A program made the position numbers and the translations under genes. The notes beneath the pieces were generated by a model. The model had not been told where the DNA came from. It did not search any database and saw only the letters and a program-made list of their open reading frames with translations. DNA of 64,000 bases from Pseudoips prasinana. Its lineage: Eukaryota; Arthropoda; Insecta; Lepidoptera; Nolidae. Position 1 is the stretch's first letter. Each line of letters opens with the position of its first letter. Below, piece after piece: positions 11,356 to 20,279 of the stretch. The stretch lies in NCBI GenBank assembly GCA_951640165.1, contig OX621253.1:10372001-10436000 (forward strand), read 5' to 3'.

Positions 11356-14300
11356 TCAAAGGGGTCGGTTACAAACATACATACATACAGGTGAAACTAA
11401 TAAAAAGCGTGTTAAAAAGACAGCCCCTCTGTCTGAATGTATATAGCCAGGCATACCAAACATCATAAACAGATTATTTAAATGTTTTATAACCGTCTTT
11501 GCACTCATATCTGAACATGGAAAAGCAAAAGGGAATCTGGAATATTCGTCTATAATGGTGAGTATATACCGATTCATAGTTTTGCTTGGGACAGGACCTT
11601 TAAAGTCAATACTTAAACGCTCGAAGGGCGCCATTGCTTTAACAAGCTTTGGAAGTGGGTCGGCATTTTTGATAAATCTTGGTTTTATTTCTGCACATAT
11701 CCGACAGTTGTTTGTCATCGTTCTAATTTCTTCAATAGAATAGGCCAAGTTCTTTGTTTTTAGCCAGTGATGCATTCTTGTGACTCCTGGGTGGCATAAG
11801 TTTTCATGTAATTTATAGAGTCGCGTGAGTCGTGATGAGTTGTCCATGCTGGCGCACACTCTGGATAACGTGTCAGCAACGTGGTTTTCTCGTCCTGGTC
11901 TATAAATAATATCATAATTATAGGGTGCCAGCTCTAGACGCCACCGCTGTATTTTCTCGTTTTTAATTTTACTAGAGTGTTTTGCGTTAAACATGAATGC
12001 TACCGATCTCTGGTCAGTGATCAACTTGAATGATCTACCTATCAAAAAATGGCGCCACTTTTTGAGTGCTTCAACAATGGCATAGGCTTCCTTTTCGACG
12101 GCGGAATGATTTTGTTCGCTTTTACTTAGCGTTCTAGAATAAAATGCTACTGGCCTGGAATCCTGTGAGAGTGATGCAGCAATTGTATGTTCCGAAGCGT
12201 CAGTTTCTACTGTGAATGGCATTTTATCGTCGATTGCGTGTATAGAAGATTTTGCGATCATCGATTTCAAGTCTTCAAAAGATTTCATGGCTTCAATGCC
12301 CAATGGAAACGAAACCGTATGTGCAATGGAGTGTATTCTTTTGGAAAAGTTTGGCACCCACTTAGAATAATGTGCAAACATGCCTAGTACTCTTCTTAGC
12401 GCGGGCATATCTTCTGGAGGAGGTAGGTTAAGTAATGGCTGTAGACGATCGCTGTCAGGTTTGACAATGTGATTTTCAATCGAATACCCTAATATTTTGA
12501 GTGATTTCTGATTAAATTTGCTTTTCTCTTTATTTAACGTCAACCCGTACTTGTCGGCTGCCAACAGAAAACGGCTTAGATTCTGATCATGCTCATCTTG
12601 AGTATTTCCGCATATAGTTATGTCGTCTAGATACGCGAAGGTCCCAATTAAGCCTTCCTTTCTGATGATCCAGTCGATAGTTCTCTGGAAACTAGACACA
12701 CCATTTGTCACTCCAAAAGGAATCCGACAAAATTGATACAGGTTACCAGCCGCTTCAAAAGCCGTATATATACGTTCATGAGTGACAATTGGAATCTGAT
12801 GATACGCACTCTGTAAGTCAATGGCACTGAAGATACTATATTTAGAAACTCTCGTGACTATTTCTTCAATATTTGGTAACGGATAGGCATCCAAGAGCAT
12901 ATACTTGTTGATTGTCAATGAATAATCTATAACCATTCGCTTTTTATGACTGGCAGTCTTGGTTATCAGCACTTGTGCTCGCCAAGGTGATTTACTCTCC
13001 TCTATTATGTGCTGTTCCAGCAATTTCTTGATTTCACCTCTAATAAACTCCTGGTCTTCACAACTGTACTTCCGGGATCGTATGGCAATCGGTTTGCAAT
13101 CAGAAGTAACGTTGTTGAACAGCGATACGGCAGGAACTGATGCCTCGGCGACAGAACAAACCTTCAGAGTGTCCTTCGGTCCACCAAATTCAAGCTCCAA
13201 TGAAGAATGTAGGCTGAGAAGATCGTGACCTATAATGACATCAGCGCACAAATCTTTGACTATAAGTAATTGAACATTGTCATATGTGTTTTCTCCTAAT
13301 TTGATATTTTGTACCGTAGCTCCGGTGACTTGCGACGTTAGAGTAAGGGAGGCCATGGAGATCATCTGACGACAGGGAGTTTTCTTCAAATGTACTAGGT
13401 TAGCAAAATTTTCATTAATGAAACTAATACTACTACCTGTGTCTATTAGCGCCTCCGCTCTGATACCTTTAATGAAGGCAGGGATCATAGCTTTTCTTAG
13501 AGATGCTGGCGCTGCGGCCATGATACTTGCGGCGCAGTGTGCGCAATTCTCCGGAGGACTACTGGACACATTGTGTGGTTTGATACGACAGACAGACGCG
13601 TAATGACCTTTCTTGCTACAGATTTGACAGGTGACACCTGAGGCAGGGCAGTTTTTACGCCTGTGTAAGCGGTCTCCTCCACAAAAGAAACATTTCCAAT
13701 GGGATTTTATGTTGCCCTTCGTCGCAGTAATAGCAGCCACTTGAGATGATTCATCTGTCTCAGCAGACTGCTCATTGTTGACTTGAACGATGCTCCTTCC
13801 TTCAGATATTGCATTGACGGCCGGTAGGTTAAAATTTTGCGAGTTGTTCTCCGCCATTTCCATCGATATTGCCTTACTATAGGCGTCATCCAGAGTAAGT
13901 GTAAGGTTTTCAAGAAGACGTTCTCGTATTTTAGGTGATGTTAGACCAGCGATGAAAGCACCTCTAATATTATCGCTTTTATTTGTTTCGGCGTCCACTG
14001 CGGCAAAAGCGCATTCTCTTGCTAACAGTTTGAGGGCTTGTAGATACAAAGCAATAGATTCACCGGGATGTTGGCGCCTAGTAGCGAGAAGATGCCGAGC
14101 AGTAATAATGTTTTTGGGCTTGATAAATAAAGCATCTAGTGTAGCCAATGCCACGTTGTATGTGGTACAGTCACTGATTGTTTGATATACGCGGGGCGAT
14201 ACATAGTTTATCAGCAACTGGAGTTTTAGGTCGTCTGAGAGCGCCGAAGTAACGGCAGCGGCACCAGCTTCATGAGACGCAGATGCGGCTTGTGCCGTCA

Positions 14301-14400
14301 GGAAATTGTTGAAGGTGCGTTTCCAGTGTTCCCATTCGGGGCCCGTGGAACTTAATGAGTAATCACCATCAAAGCGATCCGGTCTCAGAAACTTTTCCAT
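11356..14400 (-). pseudogene. Gag-Pol polyprotein, N-terminal three quarters
   Basis: ATG at 14400 opens a single frame of about 1014 codons. In order: a Gag-like helical region; two CCHC knuckles (CFFCGGDRLHRRKNC and CQICSKKGHYASVC, residues about 240-275); the retropepsin motif ALIDTGSS; reverse transcriptase with AIDLQSAYHQIP and FAYLDDITICG; RNase H with TVETDASEHTIAA; the integrase HHCC finger (HENLCHPGVTRMHHW ... CRICAE); and the first two integrase Asp motifs (RLSIDFKGP, IHSDRG). The frame breaks at about 11416, where a Helitron-bearing insertion starts; the last ~20 codons are foreign. Gag and Pol share one frame, as in Tf1-like elements. Confidence 0.93.
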
Positions 14401-14414
14401 TTTAGTCAATTAAA
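14399..14414 (-). promoter_or_regulatory. Putative self-priming primer-binding site
   Basis: The 16 nt ATTTTAGTCAATTAAA (plus strand) begin one base inside the 5' LTR boundary and overlap the gag start codon. They are perfectly complementary to TTTAATTGACTAAAAT inside each LTR (6039-6054 in the intact LTR). No tRNA-type site starting TGG is present. In Tf1/sushi elements the transcript 5' end pairs with such a site to prime reverse transcription. The pairing is seen; the function is inferred. Confidence 0.6.
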
Positions 14415-14549
14415 TTGAAATAAAACTATGACTGCCTAAAAACATTATTATAGGCTTTAATTGACTAAAATTGTTGACAACTGTGACATGAATATTTATC
14501 TATCAAACATCATCATAGAGAAGACTATAAAAGGAGGATTATCTAAATA

Positions 14550-15837
14550 TTAGGTCTTTACCTATGAAATTGCCGTTCTGCAGTACTGGCCATTTCAAAT
14601 CAAAATAATTTTTGTTTGGCTAAGAATTCTAATTTCAAATTAATTTTATTTTAAAAACATGGATTCTTTTTTCCAAAAGTAGTCATTTCTTTATTGATTA
14701 GTGTTACATTTTCATCGCATTTCAATCTTTTTCGTCATCATGGATACGTTAAAAATTCGAGTAATTATGGAATATGAGTACCGTCGTGGCAGCAACGCGG
14801 CACAAGCGGCACGCAACATCAACGACGTTTACGGAGCTAACACTACAAACCAACGCACCACCTGTTATTGGTTTGCTCGCTTCCGTTCTGGAAATTTCGA
14901 CCTGAAAAATGAACCTCGCGGTCGTCCGAAGACTTTGGTCGACAATGACGAATTAAAGGCGGTTGTGGAAGCTGATGATACACAATCTACGGCTGAATTA
15001 GCAGCAGCTTTCGACGTTAGCGTCAAAACAATATTGGTCCATTTGCGTCAAATTGGCAAGGTAAAAAAGCTTGACAAATGGGTGCCCCACGAACTCAATG
15101 ATCGCCAGCGCGAAGTACGCGTCGAGACGTGCCTTGCACTGCTCAACAGACACACAAATGAAGGAATTTTGAACCGCATTGTTACCTGCGATGAAAAATG
15201 GATTCTGTTTGATAACCGCAAGCGCTCAGCAAGTTGGTTGGATCCTGGTTCAGCACCTAAACAATGCCCTAAACGAAAACTTACCCCTAGAAAAGTGATG
15301 GTCACTGTTTGGTGGTCTAGCGCCGGTGTGATTCATCACAGCTTCTTACCAAACGGGGTGAGCATTACTGCAGATGTGTACTGTGAAGAACTGAGCACAA
15401 TGATGGAGAAGCTGGTGCATCTCCAACCAGCATTGGTCAATCGCTCGTCTCCGCTGCTCCTGCACGACAACGCGCGACCTCATACTGCACAGCAGACGGT
15501 CTCCAAGTTGCAAGAACTGGGGTTGGAAGCTCTCCGTCATCCGCCCTACTCACCAGACCTTGCGCCTACAGACTACTACTTTTTCCAGAATTTGGATAAC
15601 TTCTTGGCGGGAAAAAAATTCAATACCCGAGAGGCAGTACAAAATGCCTTTGAAGAATTTGTTGCCTCCCGTCCAGCTGATTTCTTTAAGAAGGGCATCA
15701 ATAAACTGCCACTGCGATGGCAAAGATGCATTGATTGCATGGGTGATTACTTCGATTAATACAAATAAAAAAATTCATGAAAAAAATTCGTTTAAATTTT
15801 TTCATACAAAACGGCAATTTCATAGGTAAAGACCTAT
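14550..15837 (+). mobile_element. Mariner transposon copy 1 (1288 bp)
   Basis: Terminal inverted repeats YTAGGTCTTTACCTATGAAA (about 28 bp) and TA duplications at 14548-14549 and 15838-15839. Inserted in the 5' LTR of the Gypsy-type element. The transposase frame is intact. The same length as copy 2 (28866-30153). Confidence 0.96.
14740..15759 (+). CDS. Mariner transposase, cecropia/Hsmar1-like
   Basis: 339 codons from the ATG at 14740 (MDTLKIRVIMEYEY), the usual mariner length; upstream in-frame codons exist but the homologous start is here. N-terminal helix-turn-helix pair (GSNAAQAARNINDVYG; TAELAAAFDVSVKTI). Catalytic acids in VTCDEKWI, LLHDNARPH and PYSPDLAPTDYYFF, with 34 residues between the last two Asp: D,D34D. 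The C-terminus (GINKLPLRWQRCIDCMGDYFD region) resembles the cecropia subfamily. No frameshift or stop, so possibly active. It differs from copy 2 by two residues I can see (Val/Ala at two sites). Confidence 0.95.
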   Translation: MDTLKIRVIMEYEYRRGSNAAQAARNINDVYGANTTNQRTTCYWFARFRSGNFDLKNEPRGRPKTLVDNDELKAVVEADDTQSTAELAAAFDVSVKTILVHLRQIGKVKKLDKWVPHELNDRQREVRVETCLALLNRHTNEGILNRIVTCDEKWILFDNRKRSASWLDPGSAPKQCPKRKLTPRKVMVTVWWSSAGVIHHSFLPNGVSITADVYCEELSTMMEKLVHLQPALVNRSSPLLLHDNARPHTAQQTVSKLQELGLEALRHPPYSPDLAPTDYYFFQNLDNFLAGKKFNTREAVQNAFEEFVASRPADFFKKGINKLPLRWQRCIDCMGDYFD

Positions 15838-15862
15838 TATTTAGGTAATGAGTTTCATATCA

Positions 15863-15900
15863 AATACTTCACCACGTTTTCGTTTAATTCTTGTACCCAT
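15863..15900 (-). pseudogene. MULE exon 1, 5' part with start codon
   Basis: ATG at 15900 (minus) opens a basic leader, MGTRIKRKRGEV, which is interrupted by the LTR element at 15862. The bases AATAC (15863-15867) are one copy of the 5-bp target duplication; the other copy is at 5993-5997. Removing the insertion and one copy restores phase into the FLYWCH finger. Confidence 0.8.
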
Positions 15901-16150
15901 TTTCAGTATTTTTAATTCAATTATTGTTATTACAATTACAGTACCGTACAAATTGTTGCTATAAGACAGCATAAATCTGACAGCAAATCTGAGAAATCCA
16001 AATGACAACTTACATGCCATTAACCTATCACCTACAACGAGTTTCAATAAATATTTATCAAGGAGATTGTACTACATATTGACCAATTGAATACTTTATC
16101 TAACGGGTACTACACTATCTAGATTCAGTCAAGTACGATCCTTTTCATAG
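15901..16150. other. 5' flank of the MULE gene
   Basis: AT-rich DNA between the MULE start codon and its right terminal arm. It presumably held the promoter, but I see no clear element. Confidence 0.35.
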
Positions 16151-16421
16151 TAGGGTAACGACGAGTAACTGAAATTACTCGTGGTCACCCTAGGGTAACA
16201 AAGAGTAACTGAAATTCCTCGTGGCCACCCTAGGGTAACAAAGAGTAACTGAAATTACTCGTGGTCACCCTAGGGTAACAAAGAGTAACTGAAATTACTC
16301 GTGGTCACCCTAGGGTAACAAAGAGTAACTGAAATTACTCGTGGTCACCCTAGGGTAACAAAGAGTAACTGAAATTACTCGTGGTCACCCTAGGGTAACA
16401 AAGCAGGGTAACCACGAGTCC
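16151..16421. repeat. 40-bp minisatellite forming the right MULE arm
   Basis: About six and a half copies of a 40-bp unit (GTGGTCACCCTAGGGTAACA + AAGAGTAACTGAAATTACTC). Each unit contains two small palindromes. The outermost end is the exact complement of the left arm start at 1985. Confidence 0.9.
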
Positions 16422-16494
16422 GACGACAAAAAAATACGTAGCAACTTAACAGTTCACTGGTGGGTATAGTCGGCACTGAAAGTCCTGCCACGAT

Positions 16495-16790
16495 ACATAG
16501 GTACGTTATTCACATACGGCTATGTGATCTCAAACTAAGTAGATCTTGTACTATGGAAACCAGATTACTGATATCCTGGGGCATTAATCACACACATGGC
16601 CATCTGATCCCAAACTAAGCAGAGCTTGTACTATGGAAACCAGATAACTGATATACTTCATGTACTACTTTACTTATATAGATAATTACACACAGACTCA
16701 AACAAACAGACATGTTCATACACACAAATATCTGTCCTGGGTGGGAATCGAACCCACGACCTGCGACGTAAAAAGTCAAAACCACAACAC
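16495..16790 (-). mobile_element. SINE family A, with a partial extra copy
   Basis: tRNA-derived: the complement carries the B-box-like GGTTCGATTCCCACCCAGG. The body has AACTAAGCAGAGCTTGTACT and ACAAATATCTGTCCTGGGT. A 78-bp partial duplicate of the body precedes it at 16495-16572. Confidence 0.75.
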
Positions 16791-17144
16791 TTATTTAAAA
16801 AGATATTTGGGGCGCCGCCGCACCAAGGCCCAGTTCTTCTGATTGAACTACGTTTTTAGAGCAGTCACTTCGTTATTACATTCGCTTTATTATGAGTCTG
16901 GTTATGCTTTGTATGTAAAACCATGTAATAAATATTTGTAGTCACTCTCCCGATACAGGGATTTCTTTCTCTAGTGCGAGAGTTGTTTGTAAATAAAGAA
17001 CAGGGAAAATACTTAAATTGAAACATGTGTGGAATTTTTCGATTCACATAAGGCATTCCGTCGCGTCGCCTCGCATTCAGTTACTACGGATGCTACTGGT
17101 AACATACCAGGTCTGGGTTGATCTCTGATAAATATTATAATAAT

Positions 17145-17938
17145 AAATGATGTCCTGCTAGCCGAATTTTGGCCACGGTGGAGTCTTAATTAAGAGCCTA
17201 GCCATCTACGCGGGACATATTATAGTGCACAATTGTGTGAGCAAACATAGAAAACGTTCTATTTCATCACTATCATGATGCCATAGGACGCCTACCGACA
17301 CGACCGGAAAGAGGTCAGGACCGACGGCTTGAAATGCTCTCCGAGGCACGGGGGTATATCCTGGTACATTATTTACACACGGTCATCTGATCCCAAACTA
17401 AGCCGAGACTGTACTATGGAAACCACAAGACTGATATACTACTTTTCTTTTGTAAATAAATACTTATTACACCCAGACTCAGGACAAACAGACATTTTCA
17501 TGTAGGTACACAAATATCTGTCCTGGGTGGGAATCGAATCCACGACCACCAGCGTGAAAAGCAAGCATTTGCCAGCCACGCCAACAGACCCGTCGTATAT
17601 AATATAACGATGTTACGGACTTTTTATACTGAAATGACGTTGGCCGCTTCAAGAACAGACTTGACATGACGGATAAAAAAGGTTTTGTAAAAGATAGAAG
17701 AATGTGACAGGAGAAGGAAAAAACATGGAATAAAAGACGACATGAAATTCTGTGGTTTTCTTTAACATGTGGTCCTTATAAGTATAATAAGTTAGTATAA
17801 TACCGCCAACTCCAAGAGTTCGGGCTAGTGCTGGGAATTTTGTCTTTTTACATAAAAGTCCCAAAATCACTTTTAGGTCCGACCCAGGATATGCACCCAG
17901 GACCGCTACCGCTACCGCTTGACCAACGAGGGGGTCAC
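17145..17938 (-). mobile_element. SINE family C, split by another insertion
   Basis: Pieces at 17145-17353 (CTAGCCGAATTTTGGCCACG) and about 17790-17938 (ATACCGCCAACTCC, tRNA-like head) match the uninterrupted copy at 28050-28430. The interruption carries a SINE A copy and about 190 bp of unknown sequence, with TATA at both junctions. Confidence 0.75.
17350..17595 (-). mobile_element. SINE family A inside SINE family C
   Basis: Same body words as the copy at 16573 (ATCCTGGTACATTATTTACA, ATCTGTCCTGGGTGGGAATC). The tRNA head is at the right end. Confidence 0.75.
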
Positions 17939-18257
17939 TAGTCTAGGACTAACAGCATCCTTACGATTATCATCCCGTAAGTTAATTCATTGCGTGTTGG
18001 CGATGGTACGTGCAACGTGTCAGATTTTCAAAAAGGTGGCGATTAACAACCGACAGAAGATCGCCATCTAAACTTGTGTTAGCCGATCTGAGTCATAACG
18101 TCGACATAGTAATCAGTCAATCATAATATGATGTCGTATAACAAGGTCAGATATTTTTAAACAATTATCTTATCGGCAACTAAATATCCTTCTAGTGGTA
18201 CCTACTATCATGGTATAAATTGTGATTTAAATCCACTGTAAACCAGCCATAATAATA

Positions 18258-18502
18258 ATATCCTGGGACATTATTCACACACGGCCATCTGATCCCAAAC
18301 TAAGCAAAGCTTGTACTTACTATGGAAACCTAACTGATGTACTACATATACTACTATGATTTTGTAAATACATACTAATATAGATATTTACACCCAGGCT
18401 CAGGACAAACAGACATACCATGCACACAAATATCTGTCCTGGGTGGGAATCGAACCAACGACTAGCGGCAACGTGAAAGGCAAGTACCCACCAACCAGGC
18501 AA
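18258..18502 (-). mobile_element. SINE family A copy
   Basis: ATATCCTGGGACATTATTCA at the left and the tRNA-like GGGTGGGAATCGAACC at the right. Confidence 0.75.
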
Positions 18503-18551
18503 TTTTTTATGTAAACAATCTGTACTTGAAATTGAGGTATCTTAAATACCT

Positions 18552-18700
18552 ACCTTCTGTAGCACATCGGGCATGTTTGTTGAAGCCAGAGTGGACTGTT
18601 TCTGCGCCACAATGAGCAAACGGTGTGCATCCCTGGTGAGCAGGATTCGTGGCCACTCTAACAGCATTCTGGCCATGATCGCAGGCAGATTTAACTGCCT
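18552..18700 (-). other. Orphan exon-like stretch
   Basis: On the minus strand an open, protein-like stretch (MARMLLEWPRILLTRDAHRL, then LIVAQKQSTLAS) of about 45 codons ends in a good donor, CAGAAG|GTAGGT. I do not recognise it and see no partner exon. It may be an exon of an unseen gene, a captured gene fragment, or chance. Confidence 0.25.
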
Positions 18701-18904
18701 ATGATACATGAATCACTGCTGCGCTCTTTCTCGCGGAATGGGGCATCAGTGATCATGTATTCCACTAAACAAAATCTTCAATCATCAATATTTTTACTAA
18801 CATAGAATAAGTCTGATGTATTACTAACAATTTTGAGTCTTTGGGAACTTTAATAAATAACTTTATTATTATTTATTTATTAGCAACTACAATATTTTAA
18901 TATA

Positions 18905-19157
18905 AGTATCTACTTCAAAAGCCTGTGTGGTGACGGCAGCGAATATCAGACAGAATATCATCACCCCATCTCACCCCGTGGAGGGCGTAGATATCGACCC
19001 GAGGGAATATCTACCAAAGGGCATGCAGCAGCGTCTCTCTGAGTACTATGTCCATCATACACTGATCTCTAACGCGTCTGCAAAGCGTGGCATATCCCCC
19101 AAAGATGATTCTTTGGGAGGCCATTGTCCAGCAGTGGACGTTTTACAGCTGTTATGA
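18905..19157 (+). repeat. Repeat fragment with an RTE-like 3' end
   Basis: The right end TTGGGAGGCCATTGTCCAGC then AGTGGACGTTTTACAGC is the 3' end shared by lepidopteran RTE-like LINEs (other traces at 30600, 41285 and 61430). The left part (GTGGTGACGGCAGCGAATAT) looks like a separate dispersed repeat. Confidence 0.5.
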
Positions 19158-19763
19158 TGACTTTAGGCCTTAATTCACAATTTCTTCCGACAGTTAGAGC
19201 AACAAATATTTACTTAATCGCTTAAAATGGTTTTTATGAGGGTACATATGTACATACTTACCTACTGATCAGTCCATAATAATAACAAATCGTATCTACC
19301 CTTAAAAAAATCTAGAAAAAGATCAAAAATCAATTTATGACTTTTAGACAAACGGACGATATGTTACAATTTAATATAGAAATTGATAAAAATCTAATTT
19401 TGTTGAGCCTAATCAATTAAGCCGAAAATATTGGGCTCTCGATTCAGACGATTTCGTTTTGACGAAATTTTCATGTAATGAAATCTTATGTCATTATTTC
19501 TTATTAACGAATTCACATAGGTACCAAAGTAAAAAATTATCCTGTGTGGGATCCAACCCGGAACACGAGGATGCTGAAGTAGTAGCGATGCCACCTAAGC
19601 CACTGTGCCACAAGTGTAGTCACAAGTTTTAGGACTCTGTAAATATACTTAGGTATTTCCTGACATCATTTTTACTTTCTCGCCATTGTAATCCGTTAGC
19701 ACACCAATCTAGAACATAAACCGTCCTTGATTCATTGTAACTACAGTTCATATCGGTAGAGAT
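19158..19763. other. AT-rich stretch with a tRNA-like SINE head
   Basis: Mostly featureless. At about 19537-19612 the sequence GTGGGATCCAACCCGGAACA resembles a diverged SINE tRNA head (minus strand). No coding signal seen. Confidence 0.4.
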
Positions 19764-19981
19764 TCAACATTCTTCGTCGCTTTTTGTTTCTCCATTTTGA
19801 ACTAACGTAACAACATATTTTTCAAAGAAGCATAATTTTAGGACTTCGGCTCCCCCTACGGGATCAAATAAGGTAACGATATTCGATGCCTTCAGCCACA
19901 CAGCCATATAAAATGAATTTTGTGGTGTAAAATCCAGTTTCACCAGCAATATCTCTTTCCTGTAGTTACATACGTGAAATC
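19764..19981 (-). other. Possible terminal exon of an unknown gene
   Basis: An open minus-strand stretch of about 70 codons (for example KLDFTPQNSFYMAVWLKA, then LCFFEKYVVTLVQNGE) begins after an acceptor-like CCTTAG at 19981 and ends in TGA. The composition looks like a soluble protein. I do not recognise it, and no upstream exon or polyadenylation signal is clear. Confidence 0.3.
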
Positions 19982-20089
19982 TAAGGATCTACTCGTATTC
20001 TTCATCAGACTATTGTATCACAGCTACGTAACTAGTTGGAATTCGGATACACTTTTTCCGTGACCACATATTTATTACGTAAGCGATTG

Positions 20090-20250
20090 CCACGAGGCTC
20101 TAGCGGTAGCGTGTTCAACCGCAGATGACGTTCTGGGCTCAAATCCCGGGATGGGCTAAGGGTAATATCGTGAATTTCCTGTTAAGAAAAAATCTTAGTA
20201 CCTATCCGCCCTTAATCTAGAAGTTGGCGGTGTCACAAACCTGACCCTCG
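20090..20250 (+). mobile_element. SINE family C fragment
   Basis: GGCTCTAGCGGTAGCGTGTT and CTCAAATCCCGGGATGGGCT form a tRNA-like A and B box pair; the body AAGTTGGCGGTGTCACAAAC matches the 28 kb copy in reverse. Confidence 0.65.
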
Positions 20251-20279
20251 GAGACTAGGTACGTAACGCCGCGGTCTAA

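Larger units (their letters stand above)
6901..11416 (-). mobile_element. Decayed Helitron-bearing insertion in the LTR element
   Basis: The insertion starts and ends within integrase coding sequence. It carries a Rep/helicase gene on the minus strand with several frameshifts. The right boundary region reads CAGGTGAAACTAATAAAAAG then CGTGTTAAAAA, preceded by CATACATACATACA. The left boundary coincides with a palindromic element (6897-7259) whose arms also contain AACACGCTTTT. Exact ends are uncertain within about 20 bp. Confidence 0.7.
5998..15862 (-). mobile_element. Ty3/Gypsy-type LTR retrotransposon, interrupted twice
   Basis: Short LTRs (158 bp where uninterrupted) with TG...CA ends and a perfect 5-bp duplication AATAC. 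A polypurine tract (AAAGCGGTGGAGAA) abuts the 3' LTR. The minus-strand coding order is Gag zinc knuckles, protease, reverse transcriptase, RNase H, integrase, in one long frame. A Helitron-bearing insertion (about 6901-11416) breaks the integrase, and a mariner (14550-15837) breaks the 5' LTR. The two LTRs differ at only a few positions, so this insertion is young relative to the MULE. Confidence 0.92.
14416..15862 (-). repeat. 5' LTR of the Gypsy-type element, split by a mariner
   Basis: LTR sequence occupies 14416-14549 and 15838-15862. The mariner with its TA duplication lies between. Apart from two or three differences near GAATTGCCTGAAAAC it matches the 3' LTR. Confidence 0.9.
1985..16421 (-). 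mobile_element. Mutator-like (MULE) transposon, outermost layer of the nested stack
   Basis: Terminal inverted repeats start GGACTCGTGGTTACCCTGCT at 1985 and end with its complement at 16421. They match for at least 35 bp. They match for about 58 bp once a hAT MITE (2019-2438) is subtracted from the left arm. Between them lie a FLYWCH exon and a MULE transposase exon on the minus strand. All other elements from 2 to 16 kb are nested inside. I see no clear 8-11 bp target duplication. An extra copy of the arm start lies just outside, at 1926, so the left boundary is uncertain. Element class follows from the protein; the joining of arms to protein is inference. Confidence 0.7.

Noticed and set aside
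16151..16421. CRISPR-like regular array
   Set aside because: The 40-bp units are contiguous without unique spacers, and the DNA is from an animal. It is a minisatellite.
1926..16421. Target duplication for the outer MULE
   Set aside because: I compared flanks at 1926 and 1985 with those at 16419-16421 and found no convincing 8-11 bp direct repeat, so none is claimed.
16735..16770. tRNA-like sequence with a B box (and similar ones at 17520, 18435, 28370, 33640, 40010, 40570, 53490)
   Set aside because: Each lies at the end of a recurring SINE body, and no complete cloverleaf with paired acceptor stem is present, so these are SINE heads and not tRNA genes.
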